Positions 1-9,019 of a DNA stretch of 36,445 nucleotides are shown here, piece after piece. Source of the DNA: JAYUHK01 sp043767025 (GTDB lineage: Bacteria; Bacteroidota; Bacteroidia; Chitinophagales; Saprospiraceae); assembly GCA_043767025.1 (NCBI GenBank), contig JAYUHK010000027.1, positions 1 to 36,445 of the forward strand, read 5' to 3'. Both the position numbers and the translations under genes were made by a program. The first letter of the stretch is position 1. Every line of letters starts with the position of its first letter. The notes beneath the pieces are model-generated. The model saw only the letters and a program-made list of their open reading frames with translations. It was not told the origin of the DNA and ran no database searches.

Positions 1-2
1 TA

Positions 3-113
3 AGTAGTTATAAGTTTTTAGTTTTTAATTTTGAGTCGTCATAAACTGTTGAAAATCAACGAATTATGTCGAATAATAAATGTCATCTATTTAAGTGTAA
101 GAACTTATTTGAT
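3..113 (+). repeat. Dispersed repeat R1, copy A
   Basis: This is one of several copies of an intergenic repeat. It has a short AGTTTTT-type heptamer stretch, then a core with the small inverted repeat GTTGA-AAA-TCAAC, then a tail reading ATGTCATCTATTTAAGTGTA. By eye it matches 9222-9325 at roughly 90% and the reverse complement of 21487-21580 slightly less well. It lies downstream of osmC and contains no plausible gene. Confidence 0.75.
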
Positions 114-210
114 TTAAACTGACTGTAGATGTATTCACGATGCAAAGGTAGTAAATTATTTAGACCAAATCCAAATAATATTTTAAAAAATTATTTACTT
201 TCCTTTCAGC

Positions 211-243
211 AAAAAAAAATCCGTTGCATTTTCGATGCAACGG
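211..243 (-). terminator. Rho-independent terminator of the osmC transcript
   Basis: Read on the minus strand there is a perfect 9-bp stem (CCGTTGCAT / ATGCAACGG) with a 5-nt loop, followed at once by a run of nine T residues. It lies 30 bases past the osmC stop codon. This is the most convincing intrinsic terminator in the window. Confidence 0.85.
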
Positions 244-272
244 ACTTAATTTTTTTAGCTCTAATTTATTTT

Positions 273-716
273 TTAGGAATGAAAAACAGTTTCTAAACTG
301 ATAGGAACTGTGCTCAACGCCTTTGAAATAGGGCAGCCAGCTTTTGCGCCGTTAGCCAACTCTATGAATTGCGCCTCGCTCATGCCTGCTACTTTGCCCT
401 CCAAATGCAAGGCGATGCCCGTGATGCCGAAGCCACCGGGTACAGCATCGAGTACCACACTGGCTTTCACGTTGAGTTCGTCTGCCGAAAATCCCGCCTC
501 TGCTATCGCAAAGCTCAATGCCATAGCGAAGCAGCCCGAGTGTGCGGCTGCGATTAACTCTTCGGGATTGGTGCCGAGTTTTCCGTCTTCGTTTTCAAAA
601 CGTGTTTTGAAGCTGTAAGGCGTGCTGTTAAAAAAATTGCTCGGCGAATTTAAAACGCCTTTTCCCTCCAAACCAGTTCCGTTCCACACGGCGGTTGCGG
701 TTCTTTTTGTTGCCAT
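273..716 (-). CDS. osmC: OsmC family peroxiredoxin
   Basis: This 147-residue cytoplasmic protein has the length and organisation of OsmC, a thiol peroxidase that reduces organic hydroperoxides with a pair of cysteines. The two expected cysteines are visible: C62 in the motif HSGCFAM and C128 in AGCPISKAL, the classic OsmC spacing. The N-terminus (ATAVWNGTGLEGKG) also fits OsmC rather than the shorter Ohr branch. The ATG start follows an A/T-rich leader without a Shine-Dalgarno site, as is usual in Bacteroidota. The gene lies 39 bp after the PEBP-like gene on the same strand and may share its transcript; a strong terminator follows it. Family assignment is confident; the physiological substrate cannot be read from sequence. 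Confidence 0.93.
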   Translation of the reverse strand: MATKRTATAVWNGTGLEGKGVLNSPSNFFNSTPYSFKTRFENEDGKLGTNPEELIAAAHSGCFAMALSFAIAEAGFSADELNVKASVVLDAVPGGFGITGIALHLEGKVAGMSEAQFIELANGAKAGCPISKALSTVPISLETVFHS

Positions 717-755
717 TTTATTTATTTATTTTTAATTTATAAAATTGATTGAAAA

Positions 756-1301
756 TTATCTTTGGTAGTAAAACACCAAACTCGCTTTGGCGAGCGTGTT
801 GCTCCACAAATTGTAGCCTACGACGGCAGGATTAGTGTTGGCATCAGTGCCTAATTTGTCGGTTTTGAGCGCGAAAACGGTCACGATGTACTGGTGCAAA
901 CCGTGTTTTTCGGGCGGACAAGGACCGCCGTAGCCCGCCGCACCGAAGTTAGTTACCGATTGGATAGCTCCTTTTGGGGCGAGTTTGGCGGCAATGTTTC
1001 CGGCATTTGTGACCAATTCGTTGGTGCTGGCAGGAATATCCACCACCACCCAGTGCCACCAGCCGCTGCCTGTGGGCGCGTCGGGGTCGTACACTGTTAC
1101 GGCGTAGCTTTTGGTGCCTTCGGGGGCATTGCTCCACGATAGTTGTGGCGATTGATTTTTGCCCGTGCAACCAAATCCGTTAAATTCTTCGGTTTTGGTG
1201 GCTTGCCCGCCCACATCTTTGCTGCTGACGGTGAATGTTTTTTGGGCGAATGTGTTTGCTACCGAAAGTATGCAAACCAATGATAAGATTAAATTTCGCA
1301 T
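756..1301 (-). CDS. Exported YbhB/YbcL-type PEBP family protein
   Basis: This 181-residue protein belongs to the phosphatidylethanolamine-binding / Raf-kinase-inhibitor-like family (bacterial YbhB/YbcL). Residues 1-19 form a signal peptide ending in a typical A-x-A-Q context, so it is probably periplasmic. Family landmarks are DPDAPTGSGWWHWVVVDIP in the first half and GYGGPCPPEKHGLHQY in the second; together these form the anion-binding pocket of PEBP proteins. The biochemical role of bacterial members is poorly defined. It is the upstream neighbour of osmC with a 39-bp gap, suggesting co-transcription. A possible -7 box lies upstream. The call of family is secure; the function is not. Confidence 0.92.
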   Translation of the reverse strand: MRNLILSLVCILSVANTFAQKTFTVSSKDVGGQATKTEEFNGFGCTGKNQSPQLSWSNAPEGTKSYAVTVYDPDAPTGSGWWHWVVVDIPASTNELVTNAGNIAAKLAPKGAIQSVTNFGAAGYGGPCPPEKHGLHQYIVTVFALKTDKLGTDANTNPAVVGYNLWSNTLAKASLVFYYQR

Positions 1302-1332
1302 TGTTATTTTTAAATTGATTAAATAATTGGTG

Positions 1333-1340
1333 CAAAATTA
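1333..1340 (-). promoter_or_regulatory. Possible -7 element (TAATTTTG) of the PEBP-osmC unit
   Basis: The minus strand reads TAATTTTG, matching the Bacteroidota -7 consensus TAnnTTTG, about 31 bases before the PEBP start codon. No TTTG element lies 19 bases upstream, so only half of the promoter is recognisable. Confidence 0.3.
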
Positions 1341-1533
1341 GTAATTTTTTTGGTTTGGAGTGTCCTAAAAGTGTTGCTAAAAGGTCAAATTTTTGGTCAA
1401 AATGCTGTTTGGGCGTTTTGCCAAACTTTTTTTTTGTAATCTTGCGCGAAATAAGCCAGTTTTTCTGTGCGCAGTCAGTCTTTAATTTATTTTCATACTG
1501 TTTTGTTCTAATCTTTTCCGCTCTTTCTATTCT

Positions 1534-2682
1534 TTAGGAATTTTCAAAACAAATATTTACATAGTCAATCGGTATTTTTTCCTGTTCAAGTCTCCAGTTA
1601 TTTGTCTTCAAGAGATTGTAAAGTTCTCTTTCATTTTCCGTCAAATTAAGGGCTGTTGTGTCGGTGGTCGGTTTGCCTGACTCATTTTCAAAGTATTTGT
1701 CAAAGGTGGTCTTGTCCATCAAAATACTTTTGGTGTGCTTGAAGTGCTTTCTTATTCTTGATAGCATTTCAAAACCGTGAACATCAATGTCGCCCCAATA
1801 CAGAACGGGAATGTCATTTAACCAGATTGCGTTTTGGATATTAGTAACTGCATTGCCTTGACCGAAAATTGCAATGGTTTTGTCCATTTTAGGCAAGGTC
1901 AAAGTTGTGTAAAGTGTTGTCTTGTTTTCAACGATTAGCACTTGCTTCAAAGGAAGTTTAAGGCTTTCAAATTGACTGATAGGAATAGAAATATCGTCAA
2001 GATTTGAAAAATAGGTTTGACTAATTTCTTTGTCTAATACTTTAAATCTAACCAAGGGTTCACGAAACTTTAAATTGAACCGTTTCTCAAATTCTTTTTC
2101 GTGAGGATTAATATGATTTTGAATAACAATATCAAGTAATTCGGCTATAATACTTTGGTTAGATTCAATAAATTTAGTGTGAACATTTGCTGGTAATTCT
2201 CTGATGTAAAGATTGGGTTTAGGACTGTTTTTGAAGTAGTTGCAAACCTTTATTATGCTTTCCCATTTGCCTTGATGCTGAATTATTTTTATTGGATTTT
2301 TAATTATCCAATCTTTTAATTCAGGAAAATGGGAGTAAATTAATTGCCACTCATTAATGAAAATATCAACTTCCTTTTCTTTACCCAAAAACTTTAAAAA
2401 GTCTTTTTCTGTATCAAAATAAATGCTTGTCGGAAGCTGTTGTGTTCCAATTGTCTTTGTTTTTACGGTTTGATAGTCTATTGTAAAGCCAAATCCTTTT
2501 TTTTCCTTTGACTGATTTAAAAGAGCCGATATTTCGTTCTGAATATCGGCAAGTGATGTTTTGCTATACGTTTTGTCGCCAGCAATTACAATTCTTGAAA
2601 ATGGAATTGCCTGAACAACTGATTGCAGAAAGGAAAAATATTTCCTTTCTGCTTTTGTTTTTATTTCATTTGGGCTTATCAT
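1534..2682 (-). CDS. jetD: Wadjet nuclease subunit JetD (DUF3322/DUF2220)
   Basis: This 382-residue protein is the nuclease of a Wadjet complex. JetD combines an N-terminal arm with a Toprim domain related to topoisomerase VI/Spo11 and cuts circular DNA once the SMC motor has extruded it. The Toprim fingerprint is visible: a glutamate at E252 in the segment LIVENKTTL, and an acidic GDIDVHG motif at 297-303, followed by GFEMLSRIRKHF, typical of DUF2220. The ATG overlaps the jetC stop by 4 bp (ATGA), indicating translational coupling. It is the last gene of the operon. The size and both acidic motifs argue for an intact active protein. Homology is certain; activity is inferred. Confidence 0.94.
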   Translation of the reverse strand: MISPNEIKTKAERKYFSFLQSVVQAIPFSRIVIAGDKTYSKTSLADIQNEISALLNQSKEKKGFGFTIDYQTVKTKTIGTQQLPTSIYFDTEKDFLKFLGKEKEVDIFINEWQLIYSHFPELKDWIIKNPIKIIQHQGKWESIIKVCNYFKNSPKPNLYIRELPANVHTKFIESNQSIIAELLDIVIQNHINPHEKEFEKRFNLKFREPLVRFKVLDKEISQTYFSNLDDISIPISQFESLKLPLKQVLIVENKTTLYTTLTLPKMDKTIAIFGQGNAVTNIQNAIWLNDIPVLYWGDIDVHGFEMLSRIRKHFKHTKSILMDKTTFDKYFENESGKPTTDTTALNLTENERELYNLLKTNNWRLEQEKIPIDYVNICFENS

Positions 2683-5600
2683 TTATTGATATATTTTTCT
2701 TGTTCTTCTTTAAATTGCTCAATCGGCATATCATAAAGCCAAGAGTATTTCTCCTCTTTACGTTCTACGAAATGAACATAAGAAATTGCATCTTCAACAA
2801 TGTGAATATTATCGCTTGGCGTTACAACCAAAAGTTGCAAATGAAGCTGTTTGCAGAGCGTAATTAGGTAACGAGCTTTGTCCTCATCTTGCGCCTTAAA
2901 GGCTTCATCAATGGCAATAAATCGAAAGGAGTTTGTTTGTAAGCCTTCTTTTGTCAGTCCGAACTGATAGGCAATGGCAGAACCTAAAATGGTATAAGTC
3001 AGTTGTGCTTTTTCGCCACCAGAAAGTTGTCCCATATTTTCATAAGTATTGGACTTCTGATTGGTTTCCTTGTTAAAATCTTCTGCCTTGTAGCTGTACC
3101 AAGAGCGAACTTCCATTACTTCTTTTCGCCATTTTTCACTATCTAATTTTGTAATGAGCGGTTCAATATTGGTATAAAAGTGGTTTTTCTTTCCATCAAT
3201 GGTTGTTTCTATTTCTTTGAAATTCGGAATTGCCTTGTAAAGCAAATCCCTAAAGTCATCAACTAATTGATTTTTCCTTCTCTGTGAAATGAGTTGGATA
3301 TAAGTAATTGGAGAATTTTTGAAATCAATTCCTTTCAGCGATTCATTCAGAAGTCGAATATTTTCCTTGATAGAATCTGACCAGTTTTCAAAAAACATTC
3401 TAAAATCACCTATTTTGTTGGTAATCGTTTCTTGCAAATATTCATTGAATTTCTTTTCAAACCTTGGCAAATCATCGGCTTTCAATCTTTGATAGAAACT
3501 TTGATATTCTCCAAGCAAATCAATGTTATTAGAATCAGGCAATCTGCTCACATCTGAACGCCAATCCTTAAACTTATCTGTTATCTCAATTGGTGGATTT
3601 TTAAATTCACTAATCAATTTGATTACCTTTCGTTCCTTACTTTCATTTGTATTTTCTAATGCTGCAAGTTTAGAAGCATTGTTTTTTTGATATTCAGTTT
3701 GCTTGTCTTTTATGTTCGCAAACGCTACTTTTAGTAATTCTAAATTCAGCATTTCAAATTCAGAAGTGTCTTTATTACCAATGGAATCAAGTAGTTTTTG
3801 ATTGCTCTCTAAATCAGTATTTATTCCTTTAATCGTAACTTCTTCTAACTGAAATATTTCTTTGTTCTTGTTATTAATTTCAACATCTGTCAATTGTTTT
3901 AAATCGGCTTCTACTTTTTTTAATTGCTCTTGAAGCGTTTTTACCCTATCATTTGTAGCTTCTAATTTCTTTTTTACTTCTTCTTTTTCTTGAATTTGAT
4001 TAGCGTACGTTTGCCAATCAATATCATCGTATTTTGTGAACTGCTTAAAAAGGTCTGCGTAAGCCTCTTTTTTAATTTCAATTTCTTTAATTCTTTGGCT
4101 AATATTCCTAATTTCAAGTAAAGCCGTTTTCTCCTTTTCTTGTAAGTCTTTTATTTCATTTTGAAGAAATTTTATTTTGTCCTTATTGTCCCAACCCAAA
4201 ACATAATTTTCTCTTTTTGAAATATGCGGTCTGTCATCTTTTTCGTGCTTTCCTTTTCCAAATTTGATTAAACCTTCTTTTGTAATCGCTTTTTCTTCGT
4301 AAAGGTTAAACTCGTTTAAATCATTCACACAAGTGTAATTGTATTGATTTCTGATTATATCTTCCAGCCAATCTGTATAAATACTTTTTGGTTTGAACTC
4401 TATTTTATGGATAAGTGCATTTTTAGAAATACGCGTATCTATCATATTCGCTAATGATGTAAACCCTTTGTAACGCTGGTATGTGATTCTCCCATTTAAG
4501 TTCGTGCTGTTTACATATTCATTCACTTTTGAATAATATTTTTCAGGAACAATAAGCCTTAAAGCAAAATTATGTAAAATCTTTTCGGTCGAAAGCTGCC
4601 ATTCAATTTCATCATCTTTTACTTTAATTAGCTCTCCGATAAAAGGAATTTCGTCTTTGTTTGCACCGATGGATTCTAAAATATCATCTCTAATTTCAGC
4701 TACTCTCCCTGAAATATTGTTTTCATTTTTTCGAAGTGATTTAATAGTTTCAATACCTTCCTCAATTTGATTTCGTAAATCATCTTGTTTGTTTTTTGCC
4801 AACCGCAGTTTTTCGTCATTTTCTACTCTTTCGGTTTCTAATACAGCTTTTTTTTCGCTTGATTTTTCTCGATTTACTCTGAAACTTTCTTCGCTTGGAT
4901 TGGTATTTAATTCAATGCTTTGCGCCAATTTATTGTATTGGTCAAGTTTGGAATTTCTGTTTTCTTTTGATTTTTCAAGATTTTTTATGTCTTTTTCTAA
5001 TTCCTTTATCTTACCCCCAACTTCATCACTTTCGATAGATATAGCCAAGCTTCTTTCTTCCCCCTTTAATAAATCTTCTTTCTCTTTTAAAATTCTCAAA
5101 TCTTCATTAAACTCGTCTAACCGAGTGTTGCTTTTCGATAATTCCAACTTAAACAATTCAACTGTTTTTTTTGCAAACCAATAAACCGCCATTTCTTTTG
5201 AAAGATTAAGCGTATTAAGTTCACTTTGAATATTTGATAATTCTATTGCTATTTCATTGATTGGCGTTAATTGTTCAATTTGTTCTTTGGCTTTTTCGAT
5301 ATTTGTTTTTGCGTCAATTAAGGTTTCAAAACTGGATTTTAGCTTGATGAATTTTTCCTCCGCATTCTCGTTGTTTTCTTTATACTCTTCGAGCATATTG
5401 GTTCTAATAAATTCATCTAAATCTTCCAAAACCTTTACCCCAACAACCTGATTGAACAAACTCAATCCTTTTATTGACCGCATACCAAATACATTCGATA
5501 TTCTTTCTCCGTAAGAAGTTGGACCATCAAAAAAATCAACTTTCTTTTTGTTGGAATTAGAATTGTATGTTTTATCCAATCGCTTTTTCCAATCGCCTTT

Positions 5601-6095
5601 TCCATCAAAATCAGTAAAATCTTTTTCGATTTCTAATGCTAAATACGCAATTCCAAAAGAAGTTTTCAACTCATTATTTGAAAACCAACGAACTTGAAAA
5701 ATAGTAATCGTCTTTTGGTCGGTATTTGAAAACGACGCTAATAAAACGGAATAGTCGGTTTCACTTCGTAACTTTTGGGTAGTTGTGCTTAACTTTCCAT
5801 CTTCTTGAATATTTCCATAATGACCAAAAAAATAGGTTTTTTCATCTCTATCACCTTTTTTTTCTACGCCCGATGATTGATTGTAAAAACGGTCTTTTTT
5901 CAACGGAACAAGAAGGGTTAGCAAAGCGTCAATAAAAGTACTTTTGCCCGAAGCATTTGCACCCGTTAAAAGTGAATTATTCCCCTTCGGATTTATTCTA
6001 AATATTTTTTCGTGAAAAGTCCCCCAATTATAGACTTCCATATATTGAAGTCTAAACCCAGCCTTGTCAGAACTTGTGCTAAATAGACTCAACAT
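2679..6095 (-). CDS. jetC: Wadjet SMC-like ATPase JetC
   Basis: This 1138-residue MukB/SbcC-like SMC protein is the loop-extruding motor of Wadjet. The Walker A motif is GANASGKST at 45-53. Long charged heptad-rich coiled coils run from about residue 240 to 470 and again from about 690 to 860, around a central hinge-like region. The ABC signature LSGGEK begins at about 1024, and Walker B reads FIAIDEAF with the catalytic acidic pair at about 1063-1064. All ATP-binding elements are intact and the length fits full-size JetC. Its start lies 17 bp inside the end of jetB and its stop overlaps jetD by 4 bp. Base composition is clearly more AT-rich than flanking housekeeping genes. Confidence 0.95.
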   Translation of the reverse strand: MLSLFSTSSDKAGFRLQYMEVYNWGTFHEKIFRINPKGNNSLLTGANASGKSTFIDALLTLLVPLKKDRFYNQSSGVEKKGDRDEKTYFFGHYGNIQEDGKLSTTTQKLRSETDYSVLLASFSNTDQKTITIFQVRWFSNNELKTSFGIAYLALEIEKDFTDFDGKGDWKKRLDKTYNSNSNKKKVDFFDGPTSYGERISNVFGMRSIKGLSLFNQVVGVKVLEDLDEFIRTNMLEEYKENNENAEEKFIKLKSSFETLIDAKTNIEKAKEQIEQLTPINEIAIELSNIQSELNTLNLSKEMAVYWFAKKTVELFKLELSKSNTRLDEFNEDLRILKEKEDLLKGEERSLAISIESDEVGGKIKELEKDIKNLEKSKENRNSKLDQYNKLAQSIELNTNPSEESFRVNREKSSEKKAVLETERVENDEKLRLAKNKQDDLRNQIEEGIETIKSLRKNENNISGRVAEIRDDILESIGANKDEIPFIGELIKVKDDEIEWQLSTEKILHNFALRLIVPEKYYSKVNEYVNSTNLNGRITYQRYKGFTSLANMIDTRISKNALIHKIEFKPKSIYTDWLEDIIRNQYNYTCVNDLNEFNLYEEKAITKEGLIKFGKGKHEKDDRPHISKRENYVLGWDNKDKIKFLQNEIKDLQEKEKTALLEIRNISQRIKEIEIKKEAYADLFKQFTKYDDIDWQTYANQIQEKEEVKKKLEATNDRVKTLQEQLKKVEADLKQLTDVEINNKNKEIFQLEEVTIKGINTDLESNQKLLDSIGNKDTSEFEMLNLELLKVAFANIKDKQTEYQKNNASKLAALENTNESKERKVIKLISEFKNPPIEITDKFKDWRSDVSRLPDSNNIDLLGEYQSFYQRLKADDLPRFEKKFNEYLQETITNKIGDFRMFFENWSDSIKENIRLLNESLKGIDFKNSPITYIQLISQRRKNQLVDDFRDLLYKAIPNFKEIETTIDGKKNHFYTNIEPLITKLDSEKWRKEVMEVRSWYSYKAEDFNKETNQKSNTYENMGQLSGGEKAQLTYTILGSAIAYQFGLTKEGLQTNSFRFIAIDEAFKAQDEDKARYLITLCKQLHLQLLVVTPSDNIHIVEDAISYVHFVERKEEKYSWLYDMPIEQFKEEQEKYINK

Positions 6096-6660
6096 TTTCT
6101 TGTAATTTTAATTTAAATGCTTGAAGAATATCTAATGTGATTTTCTCTTTGATTATTCTTTGAATCTGATATTTCGTTTCGTTTTCTTTTTTGCTCACTT
6201 CGGATAAATAACCCAAATCCACAATTTTCTTGATGTAACCGTCTAACTCTTTTATAAATTTAACGCGGTTAAATTTTTCTGGAAGGAATAATTCCACTTC
6301 TTCTTTTATTTCAGAATCGGTAATGAATTTTTCAAAAACCTGAAATTGAGTAGGATTACTGTCAAACTCTTCGAGGGATTGTCTTAACACAACCAATACG
6401 ATTGATGTTTCAAAACCAATTTGCCGCCGTGTCACAAGCCCTAATGTATTGCCTTCGCTGTCTTCAAATTGTTTTACAAACGCAAATCCTTCTTCCTTTT
6501 TCACGATTAGTTCTAAACCAATTTGACTGATGTAATCTTGAATTTCGGTTTGATAATTCACAATATCTTCCCAAACCTTAGAAGCTCTTTGGACGGAACC
6601 TTTGAGCAACTTTACGATTGCTTTGGAATACGGTTTTAAGTTGCTTTCTAAACTACTCAT
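6079..6660 (-). CDS. jetB: Wadjet subunit JetB (DUF4194, MukE/KITE-like)
   Basis: This 193-residue protein matches JetB (DUF4194) by size, order and sequence character: a mostly helical winged-helix protein comparable to MukE that binds the kleisin JetA and DNA. Recognisable family text includes RASKVWEDIVNYQTEIQDYISQ near the start and the central segment ETSIVLVVLRQSLEEF. It overlaps jetA by 4 bp (ATGA) and jetC by 17 bp. No catalytic motif is expected. The assignment rests on the sequence pattern plus invariant position between jetA and jetC. Confidence 0.9.
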   Translation of the reverse strand: MSSLESNLKPYSKAIVKLLKGSVQRASKVWEDIVNYQTEIQDYISQIGLELIVKKEEGFAFVKQFEDSEGNTLGLVTRRQIGFETSIVLVVLRQSLEEFDSNPTQFQVFEKFITDSEIKEEVELFLPEKFNRVKFIKELDGYIKKIVDLGYLSEVSKKENETKYQIQRIIKEKITLDILQAFKLKLQENVESI

Positions 6661-8171
6661 CTGGTCAAAATTATTTCAGGTATCAAGATTGATTTTTTAT
6701 TTTCCATATCAAATTCTATTCGTTGTTTTTTGACTGGACTTATTGTGTTTTTGAAGTCTTTTATGATTCCAATATACCCAAAAATCTCTGGAAGTCCCTT
6801 TTCAATTCCTCCAAAATGCTCAATCACTTCTCCTATCGTTGTCTGCGATTTTTCTTTAAGAACCTCTTTTATTCTTTTTCGTAGCATTTCCTTGTCTATT
6901 CTAAATTGAGCATAAAGTTTGTTGCTCTGTTCTGAATTGGAAATATCTTGATTCGCCAATTTAGGATTTACTTTGTAAATAAGTCCCTCGTTTTGCTCAA
7001 AAGTTAGTTTTCTCTCAAAGGGAATATTGATGTCAATGTCTATTTCGAGCTCAAAGGAAATGTCAGGTTTTATTTTTGCCTTGCTCAATTCGATTAAGGA
7101 CTTCTTAATATCTTGAATAATGTTTTTTGTAACTTCCGATTTCGAGGCTTCGCTTTCCCGAATTATTCTACTCAATTTTTCCGCCATCTTATCGTTGGCT
7201 TTCGATACTTTTTGACCAGAAGAATGAAGATGTTTTTTCATTTCTTTTAAAAAATAGTCTGTAATCTCAATTTCTTTTTCTTCGAGAGTTTTATACAATT
7301 CCTTTGTCAAGTTTCTCCATTCATCTTGCAATGCAGGTGTTAGAATGAATGTGTAAAAAGCATAAAAACTTTTTCCTTGTGGGCTATTTTTTAATTCGTC
7401 TATGGCATCAAAAGTAAATTCAAGAATGTGGCTTTTTGTCAAGCTGCCCTCCGCGTGTTTGAGATAAATATCTTTGGTTATTTCTCTGAAGTTGTCTTCC
7501 ACTTCTTTAAAGTCAGAAAGCAATTCCTTAGCGGATTTGGTCAGCTCATTAAAACGAGGAACTATTTGAAAGTCCTCAAATACTTTTACATTTTCTCCAA
7601 TTTTAATTTTTTGTATTTGTTGTTCTATTTCAAGTTTTTTGTCTTCCAGTAATTGTATTCGTTTTTCAACATTTTCATTGGTAAACTCAACAAGTTCTTT
7701 TAATTGATTGAGTATGTTTTTGAACTTTGATTCAGCCCCAATATATTCTTCTTTTTTTAGACTGGAAAGCCAGTCCAGTGTTTTGCTGGAGTGTGATGAA
7801 AGTTCATAATATATTTCACCTGTTTCGTCTTGGTAGTTTGTCAGAAATCCTTTGTTTGTCCAATTTTGAACATATTTTTTAGCTTTAATTTCATAGTTGT
7901 CAGAAAATAATATTTCACTTTCCTCATCAATTTCTACTTGGGCAGATTCTAAATAGTCTGCCAGTTGGTTGTGTATTTTTTCTGCCGAAATTGCACCTTG
8001 TTGATTTGAAAAAGTATTGACTAAAAAAGTGACAATAACCTCTCTGTTCCGAAGTTTCAGGATCTCAACGCTTGGCGAGTTGTTTAATATGTCTGCTATT
8101 TTTGAGCTTTCTATCATTGGTTTTGCGAAGCGTTGTGTGTTAGCAAAATATAAATTTTTAGGTTTTGCCAT
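6657..8171 (-). CDS. jetA: Wadjet subunit JetA (DUF3375, MukF-like kleisin)
   Basis: This is the first gene of the operon, 504 residues, corresponding to JetA (DUF3375), the kleisin that bridges the SMC heads. It begins with a winged-helix-like segment (NNSPSVEILKLRNREVIVTFLV) and continues through long helical stretches (about 160-340) to a C-terminal domain that would contact the second head. Coordinates give the longest ATG-initiated frame. A second ATG at 8117 gives MIESSKIADILNNSPSVE, which resembles the usual JetA N-terminus better; the extra 18 residues look like translated intergenic DNA. I consider either start possible, with the shorter biologically more likely. The 4-bp overlap with jetB supports a single transcript. 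Confidence 0.9.
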   Translation of the reverse strand: MAKPKNLYFANTQRFAKPMIESSKIADILNNSPSVEILKLRNREVIVTFLVNTFSNQQGAISAEKIHNQLADYLESAQVEIDEESEILFSDNYEIKAKKYVQNWTNKGFLTNYQDETGEIYYELSSHSSKTLDWLSSLKKEEYIGAESKFKNILNQLKELVEFTNENVEKRIQLLEDKKLEIEQQIQKIKIGENVKVFEDFQIVPRFNELTKSAKELLSDFKEVEDNFREITKDIYLKHAEGSLTKSHILEFTFDAIDELKNSPQGKSFYAFYTFILTPALQDEWRNLTKELYKTLEEKEIEITDYFLKEMKKHLHSSGQKVSKANDKMAEKLSRIIRESEASKSEVTKNIIQDIKKSLIELSKAKIKPDISFELEIDIDINIPFERKLTFEQNEGLIYKVNPKLANQDISNSEQSNKLYAQFRIDKEMLRKRIKEVLKEKSQTTIGEVIEHFGGIEKGLPEIFGYIGIIKDFKNTISPVKKQRIEFDMENKKSILIPEIILTR

Positions 8172-8246
8172 CGGAAGTCAAACCACAGCCGAATACCAAT
8201 AAAAATGCTAATTGCATTCCTGCCTGCACAAAAACCCGATGTTAGT

Positions 8247-8264
8247 GACTGTTTTTTTACAGTC
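8247..8264 (-). terminator. Small hairpin across the ydeI-like stop codon
   Basis: A 6-bp perfect stem (GACTGT / ACAGTC) with an all-A/T loop includes the stop codon of the YdeI-like gene. On the minus strand there is no immediate T run, although TTTTTG follows about 14 bases later. It may be a weak terminator between ydeI and the Wadjet operon. Confidence 0.3.
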
Positions 8265-8835
8265 CCGGTATTTTCAGGTTTTTATCCGCCAACTCAGCCG
8301 CTTGTTGTATTCTTTTGGCTCTTGTTTCCGATGATTTGGCTAATTTTATCCATCTCAATATGAATCTTTGGCTCGACGCTCCGAATGTGTTGAAATTATT
8401 TGTTGCATTTTCGTACTCACCGAATACTTTTATGAAGTCTTCGGGTTTGATAAGTGCATCTACATCGTCCATAAAATCCCAAAGTCCTGCTGTTTTGGAT
8501 TTTAAAACGGCTTCTTTGCCCGCGTTTGCTACCAGCCCTTTGCTTTCTAATTTTGCGTATCGGTCTTTGTAGGTTTTTGTCCAGTGTTCTACCTTTCTGG
8601 GAGCTATTAGTTGCATTGTTCGGTCGTCGTCCAACTTGCGCCTGATGCCGTCAATCCAGCCAAAGCAAAGCAATTCGTCCAATACTTCTTGCACAGAAAC
8701 GTACTTGTCGGGAACTTGTTTTTTGAAAGTTACTAACCAAATACTTTTTTGCTGCGCATGATTTTCCAAAAGCCACGCTCGCAGTTGCGCTTGCGATGCT
8801 ATTTCTACTTGTTCAAAATTTTCTGTTTTTACCAT
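8257..8835 (-). CDS. YdeI/OmpD-associated family protein
   Basis: This protein of 192 residues from the chosen ATG belongs to the YdeI/OmpD-associated family (bacteriocin-protection-like). The typical N-terminal pattern is a short peptide, then RAWLLENHAQQKSIWLVTFKKQ, then LDELLCFGWIDGIRRKLDDDR and the C-terminal FILRWIKLAKSSETRAKRI. No signal peptide is present. The frame can be extended to an ATG at 8880, but the added residues (MYFEYKKNQQNYGG) do not resemble the family, so the internal ATG was chosen. Biochemical function is unknown; members have been linked to tolerance of cationic peptides. It lies directly upstream of the Wadjet operon on the same strand, separated by 85 bases that include a small hairpin. 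Confidence 0.88.
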   Translation of the reverse strand: MVKTENFEQVEIASQAQLRAWLLENHAQQKSIWLVTFKKQVPDKYVSVQEVLDELLCFGWIDGIRRKLDDDRTMQLIAPRKVEHWTKTYKDRYAKLESKGLVANAGKEAVLKSKTAGLWDFMDDVDALIKPEDFIKVFGEYENATNNFNTFGASSQRFILRWIKLAKSSETRAKRIQQAAELADKNLKIPGL

Positions 8836-9019
8836 TGTGCCGCCGTAGTTTTGTTGATTTTTTTTGTACTCAAAATACATAGAATTGCAAAGGAATGAAG
8901 ACGTAAATTATTAGTCATCAGATAGCTTTTATTTTGTTTTCTCGCAAATTAATTTTGTTTTAGGAAAAATAAAATCTTTGCATTTTGTAGATTTATATTT
9001 TCCAACGTAAAGATAATAA

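Noticed and set aside
757..764. TATCTTTG as a plus-strand promoter
   Set aside because: It matches TAnnTTTG but lies within the 3' end of the minus-strand PEBP gene and no plus-strand gene follows.
8144..8152. CAAAATATA as a minus-strand promoter of jetA
   Set aside because: It has three rather than two bases between TA and TTTG on the minus strand and no -33 element at a suitable distance.
8118..8256. Integron-type attC site at the Wadjet edge
   Set aside because: GTTAG occurs twice but neither GTTAGCA nor GTTAGTG fits the GTTRRRY core, and no integrase or matching RYYYAAC partner was found.
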